From Lactuca virosa (Eukaryota > Streptophyta > Magnoliopsida > Asterales > Asteraceae), in NCBI GenBank assembly GCA_928212115.1, contig CAKMRJ010005634.1, positions 262,674,530 to 262,738,529 of the forward strand: a stretch of DNA of 64,000 nucleotides, given 5' to 3'. The number at the start of each line of letters is the position of its first letter. Positions within the stretch are counted from its first letter, which is position 1. The notes under the pieces were generated by a model. It saw only the letters and a list, made by a program, of their open reading frames with translations, ran no database searches and had not been told where the DNA came from. Below are positions 56,819-64,000 of the stretch, in pieces. The translations under genes were made by a program, and so were the position numbers.

Positions 56819-58803
56819 CTAGTCGTTTACTTGTGTCATGTGACGGGTGCAAATAGTTTTTTCAGAAATTAATTTCTAGAAACAATTAGTTCTTTTGCAC
56901 AAATAGTTTACTACATCTAAAAAATTATTAATAAAAGTAATGTTAACAGAAAAGAAATCAATAAGAATTAAAAATGGAAAGTTGAAATTGCTTACAAATA
57001 TATATGAACACGTGATATATATATTGTGTAATATTAATCATGCAACGCTTCTTTATAAATCACATCATACATCATACATACTTATAAAGCTAGCATTTTT
57101 TCTTGAATCTCATGCATTTAAAACCCCCTTTTTAACTAATGCAACTCAAAAGTTTTCTTAATTATGATTTAACACTCAAAAGTTTTATAACTTATATTAT
57201 GTTTAATTAGCATTTAGTGAAAAGTTTACTATAAAAAGGCCAATCTTTTGTGTCTTTTGTGTTATATAAAATCTTACATGTAAGAAGGATTTGAAGATAT
57301 TGTGATTCAAAAGTTTTCATATAGTTGAAGCATTCACGATCCAAATATAATGATTTGAAGAAATGGGTTATGTCGCATCGATGGTAATTGTAATATGATT
57401 TTTTCTTTCAACCAAAACAAATGAAACTTTTCTATTCTTTCTTTATATTCAGTTTCTCATTTAATCTTTATATGTGATTTGTGTGTATTACTCAATCTTG
57501 AATGTGACTCTCCAAATATCAATGTTTTGCTTGGAATATCTTTCTGATTCTTCTTTTTCAAGAAAAATATTTTGATTGCAGGTTAGTGAAGAATTGTCAT
57601 CAAGTTTCTATGGTTGAATGGTGTTAAATGAAGGAAGAAGATTCATAAAATGGATATAGGTTTTTTTGTTTGAGCAAAGTTGATGAATGTTAGTTTTTTC
57701 TTTTGATTTAAATGTATGTTTATGTAACATCTTTATTTATATATTCAGCCACCCAATGCTCTTATTTATTTGATTGTAGTTTTTCTATTTTGATTATGTT
57801 TATTTTCTATTATTTTTTTTGTTGGGTTATCCTACACAACATATTAAAAAAAGACAATATTTAAAAGATAACATAATTTTGAAAATTTGATATGTAATTA
57901 TGATATACTGATCATGATATGTTCTTCATATGAAAGTAATTTATCCATATTACTACGACAAGAATTACATATGACATTTACGAAAATATATATATTATAT
58001 GTGATTTGTTTAACATGTATATGCACCTATGTATGTTATAAATTTATAATTAAATATCTTTATGTTTAATAATTGAAGGGATTAAAATGATGCATCAAAA
58101 CCAATTATTTAGACGAACATTATAATAATAATAATAATAATAATAATACATTTCAAAGTACCGCATTCATTTGAAACTCACGCTACAACTCAAGAGTTTT
58201 CTACTTTATGTATATTTATTAGTTACAACTCAAGAGTTTTTTAACTTATGATTATTAATTAGTAATCATTAATAATTTTTTATTTTCCTTTCTTTTAGGT
58301 TGTAAAGTTTTGCTCATTAAAAACATTAATGTATTTGAAGAGATTTGTGATTTAAATACGAAAAGTTAATATAAATGTTTTAATAGATGTTTTAGTGTTT
58401 TTATGTTATTAAAAGTTATAGTGTTTATTTTTCATATATTTTATTATTCCTTGTATATATATCTTTTTTAATACAAATGTTATAATAGATGTTTTTTCTA
58501 TTTTTATGTTACTTAAAGTTGCAGTTCATATTTTTATTCATACGTTTTGTTACCCGTTATATTATCATTCATTTGATATATAATTTACACAATTTTAAAC
58601 GGTTTGTAAAATTATCAAATAATTGTATATATCACAATGACTTAAAAATTAAACTATAATATTTAATAAAACTAATATGTTAACTATATGTTTGCTTTAC
58701 TACTAACATTTTGTTTCAAAGTAGAAATATTAAATAATAATTTGGTAAAAGTTATTATTTTTAACTATATAATTTTAATCTCGCGCAACAGGGATTCGTC
58801 TAG
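56819..58803. other. AT-rich segment between outward-facing Helitron-like ends
   Basis: At 56819 the sequence CTAGTCGTTTACTTGTGTCA is, on the minus strand, a hairpin-like stretch ending CTAG before T. At 58781-58803 the plus strand reads CTCGCGCAACAGGGATTCGT followed by CTAGT, also a Helitron-like 3' end. Between them are AT-rich noncoding DNA and a (TAA)n tract. 5' TC ends are not resolved. The two ends may belong to two separate elements. Confidence 0.3.
58121..58148. repeat. (TAA)n microsatellite
   Basis: About nine ATA/TAA units. Confidence 0.9.
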
Positions 58804-58896
58804 TTTGATATATAGACTTCACTGTCGTTGAATTGTTCGTCGTGTTTCACTTATATTTTTATTAAATGAACCCATATAAACATGTTTTTTTAACCG

Positions 58897-58934
58897 GCGA
58901 GATATCTCCGCAGGCGTACCGGGCTCTAGTAATG
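58897..58934 (+). other. Possible Helitron 3' terminus
   Basis: ACCGGCGAGATATCTCCGCA with a perfect GAGATATCTC palindrome is followed by GGCGTACCGGGCT and CTAGTAA, ending CTAG before T. Weak evidence. Confidence 0.25.
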
Positions 58935-60030
58935 TGGATCCAGTAACGGAGTCATTTTAATTTTATTAATACGAAAAAACATATCCTATTAGATTTTTTT
59001 ATTATTATTATGGAGTGAGGTTTATTTTTTGATAGATAATAATTAAAACAAATAATAAAAGTAATTGAAATTACCATTTCATTAAAAAAAATGTTTCTAA
59101 ATGATATGTTGTGGAAAACGTAGAATAAAATTATTAAATTATCAGTTACAAAATAGATTCTTAACCAATCATCGTATGTTATTACGAATTTCAAACAAAA
59201 ACTGAGTTTAAAATTTCCAAAAAAAAATAAATTAAGTTCTCATTTTAACTTTACTTTAACAATAAATACTCAAAAGATGATTTTTTGTGATTGGGCCAAT
59301 TTTATCACTTTATCGATTAACACTAAAATTAAGGAATTTAGTTAGCACAAAATAAATTAAAATAACTTATAAATTAATAAAAATACGTCATTTATTTACA
59401 AATCTTTTACAATGTTTCGTTCATACAGTTACTTTAAAAATAATTATTATACTAATTAATTTATTTATTCAACATAAGTATGTATTTCAACTTGAATCTA
59501 TAACAATTATTGGTCTATGTATGGTTAAGAATAGTGTAACCTCCATATATTGAACAATGTACGTAATAAAGCAAATAAATAATTTTTAATATATTTTTTA
59601 TGACAGTTTTGACCATGTTAAGAAATAATAAAACTTGTTAAACTCATTTTTATTCCTCATGCTGCAATATCTATATTTAATTTTACAAGTCACTTTCTTC
59701 AAAATCCAATTATCCATAATGAAGGTCAAGCAAAGAATAGAGATCTAAGTAGAAACATCTAGTTTGGAAACAATTCAACAATAATTACCAACTATCCAAT
59801 CTACTATCTTCTTTCCCAATTCTCGAACAACTGGACCAACAGAGAGTACAACTTCTAAAGCTCTTGTCACTTTCATCACCACAATCAACCATCAATATAG
59901 TAGTTAAAATCTGAAATTGTTTGAAGTTACACATAATCATATCATTTTCTAATATTAAACCTCCGATAATAACGAAATTGCATATCATAATTGCATCAGA
60001 AACAAACTTCATTTAAAATCCCCTTGTATC
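58935..60030. other. AT-rich DNA without recognised features
   Basis: Stops in all frames, no repeats of note. The minus-strand 75-codon frame at 59785-60012 has no known domain. Confidence 0.5.
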
Positions 60031-60512
60031 TGTAACATTCCAAAATTCAAGGCCAAAAATTTCATTTTTAAATAAGTTATTATAAAATCATAAGTATAAA
60101 AACATCCATAATAACATCTCATGTCAAAACCAAAGTGCCGATAGTCAAACATGTTATCATAAAATAATATCAGAGTGTAATCCCAAAGATCTCATGTGCG
60201 GAAAACACAATGTGATGCCCTGCGATCGAGCCGGCTCCATTCCTTTGAAAACGAAGTACTTGAAACCAAAACTGAAAACCGTAAGCACAAAGCTTAGTGA
60301 GTTCCCTCATCATACCACATACCACATAACCCATATCACATGACATACATACTGTCGGGCAATTCTGGAGTGCCCGACCTACCCTGTTCGGCCATTCCGG
60401 GGTGCCGACCTACCCTGTCAGGCCATTCTGGGGCGCCGACCTACCCATGTCAAGCAGTTATGGGGTGCTGACCTACCCTTCGGTCCTAACAACCGAACTC
60501 TGGGGACTATTC
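60031..60512 (-). repeat. Element G: end of a Gypsy LTR (interrupted by Copia F)
   Basis: Starts TGTAACATTCC and carries GTAAGCACAAAGCTTAGTGA GTT, parallel to GTAAGCTCGAAGTCTTAGTG in the LTR of E, and a minisatellite of GGCCATTC(T/C)GGGGTGCCGA units (60350-60480). The minus strand reads GCTTACGGTTTTCAG, an acceptor-like site comparable to A and E. It is broken off at 60512 by an LTR beginning TGTTGGG; the rest lies beyond the window. Confidence 0.65.
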
Positions 60513-61274
60513 TGTTGGGTTTTGAGCATTCTAACACTCCTAAGTGTACATGCAACCCTTAATACATTGGATCTATGTTTTCTCTATTATACATGCAAAT
60601 ATGAACTTTCCAAGGTATTCATCCTAACTAGCATAATAACATTGATTCATATGAATATATCAAGTTAGAATTACGTACCTCTTTTGATGTAGAATGACTT
60701 CATGAAGCTTGAGTGCCTAGTGCCCCAAGTGTGACACCTCAAATGGTTCACACAACACCAAATACACTTGGAATAACTTGAGAGAATTGGAACACTTCAT
60801 CAAATCGGCTAGCCCTTTCTATCACACATAGTCGCCGATTTTCTCCAAGAATAAGATCATTATATAGTTAGGGTTACACCATGTAAACCCTAATTGTCAT
60901 GGCCTTTCATTTCCATGATCCATGGGTACAAGTACACCATGGAGCATCCATGGAGCTTCTTATGGGTTTTAGCCCAACTTGACAATCCATGGAGCATTAG
61001 CCCACTATATAAGTATGGATGATTTGCACAATCAACCCATATATTTAATTAGTCTTCTTTTGATCACTTAATTAATACTAGATTAATTCTTGATCAATAC
61101 TAATTAAATAATCTTATTAATATATTAGAACTTATAATATATTAACCAACCTTAAGTGTTATTTCTCTCATTATAGTCTATCCAAATGCATGATGCCATG
61201 CAACCCAAATGGACCATGCCGGGTCGGGTCAACTCTTACCAATTATAGTTATGGACTTAGACATTAATCCAACA
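60513..61274 (-). repeat. 3' LTR of element F
   Basis: 762 bp, TGTTGGGTTTTGAGC...AATCCAACA. Aligns with the reverse complement of 29741-30492. Minus-strand TATA motif ACTATATAATG near 60859-60869. Confidence 0.85.
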
Positions 61275-61284
61275 GTTTCCCACT

Positions 61285-62160
61285 TGGATAAGTCTAAAAC
61301 TATTATTGCGTATGACTTCAAGAACCGACTGGCAATCGTAGCTCTCAAAAGCTTCCGTCGAACTCTGACCTTGCCGATGATCTCTGTCCTTTGTCAATGA
61401 CTTGTCCATTAGATAAGTGATCATATATTCCTCCATTCTAGATATCATATGGACTGAGACATGGATTATCAATCATTATCTCTGTCCATTTGTTGTTTCC
61501 CGATTTCCGATTCATGATGACTGACTGATTGAACAAATCAAATCAGTCCTGGCTTGGCCAAGCACTCACATGTGTCATCACTAAATCAATTAGGGGCCCA
61601 CATATATCGCTTTTATCCTGAAGGTAAAAGGAATGGATAAACTTCGACTCATATGGCTTGTTCTACTACTTGTTGAATCATACACAAAGGCACGTTTTAT
61701 AACATCGAGTTACCAATGCGTTTTCGTGCAATCAATGTATAACCAACTCATAGTAACAACTCATATATCTAGGTTTGAAGAATATAAGATATTATCGTCT
61801 CATGATCACTCGTGATAAAATCCATGAAGTGATTCAAATGAGTGTGGGTTGAATCCAATACTCAGAACTTATGAGCACTCATGAGTGTTGTAGCACCACT
61901 TTGTCCAACATCTTAGACCTCTACAAGCCAACCCATGACAGTCTTGATTCATATCTACTTCCAATATTTGACCGACTGTGGATGGTTTGAATAACTTAAT
62001 CATTCAGGAAGAGCGACTTAGTTATTCTGGAAGTCAAAACATGCAAAGAGAAACACAAGAATAAATGAATCAAATATGGTATCAAACCCTATGAATATAA
62101 ATAAACACTTTTATTTATCACCATACTGATTACTCATTATTCATTGTTTCAGTTTTATCA
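61285..62160 (-). other. 3' untranslated region of element F
   Basis: Noncoding; homologous to 28879-29730 of C in reverse complement (for example the GGGGCCC..ATATCGCTTTTATCCT block near 61592). Confidence 0.7.
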
Positions 62161-63480
62161 ACTTTATACTTGAATTAAAAACACTAGTTGTCCCATGCTC
62201 CAAGCAAGTACACTATGTTTTTCAAAACAATAGCTTTGCCATACACCGAGTATGCACTCTATGTTTTTCTATGATCCTTACTTTGTGAAATAAAACCAAT
62301 TGAACATAATTTCAATGATTCTAATTTCACACTTCCAAATCCTTATCAAAAAATGTGAGAATTACAAATTCCTATCATTTATCGAAATATGTTTAGACTT
62401 TAAACTTATATGCACTGACCCTCTTGTAATGAATATGTACAAAGTCACAAAGACTTGTCAACAGTCATTATAAGGTATTCCAATGGAGTTCAACTCCATG
62501 GAAACTAAGTCTCATATTCAAAGTACATTGCTTTGAACATGCTTCTTGCATTAAGTTTTCTAATCTTACACAGATAACTTCTACCTATGGAGACAACTCC
62601 ATATTCTCATTTTGACTATCACTTCTGAACAAGAGATGCCTCTTTTTTCAGAATATATCAATATGGTCCTTCCAATATTAACAGTATACTTCCAACTGTC
62701 CTTGAGCAACCAATCTTTGGTAAACCTTAGATTGTCCTCGACAATTGCTTAATCCTTTTAGGTATATCCAATTCTAGACCTTTTCCCTTCTTAATGCCTC
62801 TGGGGGATTTGGAAAATTTAGAAAGGACAAATATTATAGCACATGCAATCGATCCTGTACCCAAAGCAAATGGGACACGATTCATGATGTCTCACATAAA
62901 GACATGATTCTAGACCAGTCTTTTGCTACAAAAATTTTTATTTGCCATGTTCTCTAAATTTGACTATGAAGAGGGATGTCGTAATCATAATCGAATTTTG
63001 AGAACGCAATATATGGAATTTCCTTAAGTTGAACCAATCCAACATGAAATTCATATACATATTCTTGACTAAAGATGATTAAGGTCTCAATCTAAGGTTT
63101 TAGAACTGAAATGAAGTATATCCTCTCCCTTAATTATAGCAAAACAACTTTTTCAACCCCTGCAACTTTACGAATTGAAACTTTTGCTTTCTATAATTAA
63201 CATTGCTAACTTGCAATACTTATCATAATTATCATGCTCCCACTAACATGATGATTATTAGCATAACACTTATGCTCCCACTAGCTTTGACATGTACTCC
63301 GAAATCAGCTGGGCTTCTAGAAATCAATACTTTATTGACTTCCTTACCAAAGTTCAGACTTCTGATATGAGATGCTTTGATAAAGAACTTTATCAAACTC
63401 ATACACCTTTCCTTAGATAGCATGCATGTGTGTCTAAACAATTTCATAACTATGAAAGGGATGCCGTAATCATAGTCTCA
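62160..63480 (-). pseudogene. Highly decayed Copia RT-RNase H of element F
   Basis: On the minus strand the segment at 63232-63447 reads FGKEVNKVLISRSPADFGVHVKASGSISVM, aligning with FDEKVKEFGFLRSEDESCVYVKASGSIVSF of C; the YVDD catalytic site is lost. Near 62870 RVPFALGTGSI aligns with RIPYASAVGSI of C. The rest is frameshifted. Similarity is patchy, so domain limits are approximate. Confidence 0.6.
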
Positions 63481-64000
63481 ATTGTTTAGACCTTTTGCCA
63501 TCTGCTTCAAATCTACTTGGTGGAAGTGTTTCCTTACCATCATTTTCATGAATCGGAGAGAAACCTTATGACCCTTAGATTTTATGGTGTATGTGTTCTT
63601 ATCCATGTGAATCGTCAAAACCATAGTCACAAGACAAGGATAATGACAAATCCAAACACATATGGACTGAACTCAATCTTAATTTCTTACCACCTGGCAG
63701 CTCAAGGGCCTGCCATTGCTTCCAAGTTGTTATGCAACCAACTGAGAACTCTAAGAACTCATATGCAAAGCCAACTTTAACTGGAATGGGCACAGAAATA
63801 TAAATATGTCAACACGATAAGTTATAAACCTCACGTCGTGTGCTAGTATTAAACTACAGGTTATTATTCTTGATTAGACCTTGAAGCTTTCAGAATCTCT
63901 AAGACTCCCACTGTCCTCTTGACATATAAGACTATCTTGCCAAATATTCAAGAGTTAGTGCAGCTTCTTTATCAAGACAAACACTTCACACACTTGGCCT
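63481..64000 (-). other. Continuation of element F, no clear motif
   Basis: Likely RT-integrase sequence too decayed to recognise by eye. Confidence 0.35.

Larger units (their letters stand above)
60513..64000 (-). mobile_element. Element F: Ty1/Copia, 3' part, same family group as C, truncated by window edge
   Basis: LTR 60513-61274 followed on its right by a minus-strand polypurine tract (AGTGGGAAAC, 61275-61284) identifies this as the 3' LTR of a minus-strand element. The adjacent 900 bp match the 3' untranslated region of C in reverse complement, and decayed RT-RNase H follows. Target duplication candidate TATTC (60508-60512) cannot be checked at the other end. Confidence 0.8.

Overview
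This window is repeat-dense plant nuclear DNA, almost entirely nested LTR retrotransposons. Plant features are the tRNA-iMet-type primer binding sites (TGGTATCAGAGC), Ty3/Gypsy elements of chromovirus (Tekay/Del-like) and Tat type, Ty1/Copia elements, and Helitron-like termini. Short ACTCG(A/C)CGAGT palindromes and a CCHC/coiled-coil Copia gag make Asteraceae, possibly lettuce (Lactuca), my best guess; this is from memory and not tested. I find no convincing intact host gene. One assembly gap (787 N) lies at 45791-46577.

Layout. 1-3636: minus-strand Copia (D), with degenerate gag, primer site and 5' LTR; its 3' part lies left of the window. 3667-30492: plus-strand Copia (C) whose gag codons are split by Gypsy element A (3968-25476, target duplication AGTAC). 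The 5' LTR of A is itself split by Gypsy element B (4673-16799, duplication TGGAG), and the gag of B carries a 401-bp antisense piece of A-family gag between 16-bp direct repeats. 30493-32206: degraded LTR-like DNA and a primer-site/LTR junction. 32885-40190: relic of a Tat-clade Gypsy (RT tail, two RNase H domains, integrase, then an 85-bp tandem array). Its integrase is cut by a MITE (34613-34809) and by a 3654-bp solo LTR (35406-39059, duplication CAGGT). 41448-43467: Helitron candidate. 43468-48215: low-information DNA around the gap. 48216-56490: minus-strand, gag-only Gypsy element E (duplication CATTT), same family group as A. 56491-60030: AT-rich DNA with Helitron-like ends. 60031-64000: minus-strand Gypsy LTR (G) interrupted by minus-strand Copia F, a relative of C, with a very decayed pol.

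The elements are copies in various states of decay. Every pol region has stops, frameshifts or deletions. Only two LTR pairs lie wholly inside the window (A, E) plus B; all three have clean 5-bp target duplications, so the insertion order C, then A, then B is read directly from the sequence.

The most unusual signal is a possible shared splicing architecture in the long-LTR Gypsy families. The LTRs of A, B, E and the solo LTR each carry a strong donor (AAG, CAG or GAG followed by GTGAGTT) and, 0.6-1.7 kb downstream, a pyrimidine-rich CAG acceptor. A second acceptor-like site sits just before the first ATG in A, B and E. In A a further 67-bp GT-AG candidate intron lies exactly at the gag-protease boundary; removing it joins the frames, retaining it ends Gag 37 codons past the donor. 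This is inference and needs RNA evidence.
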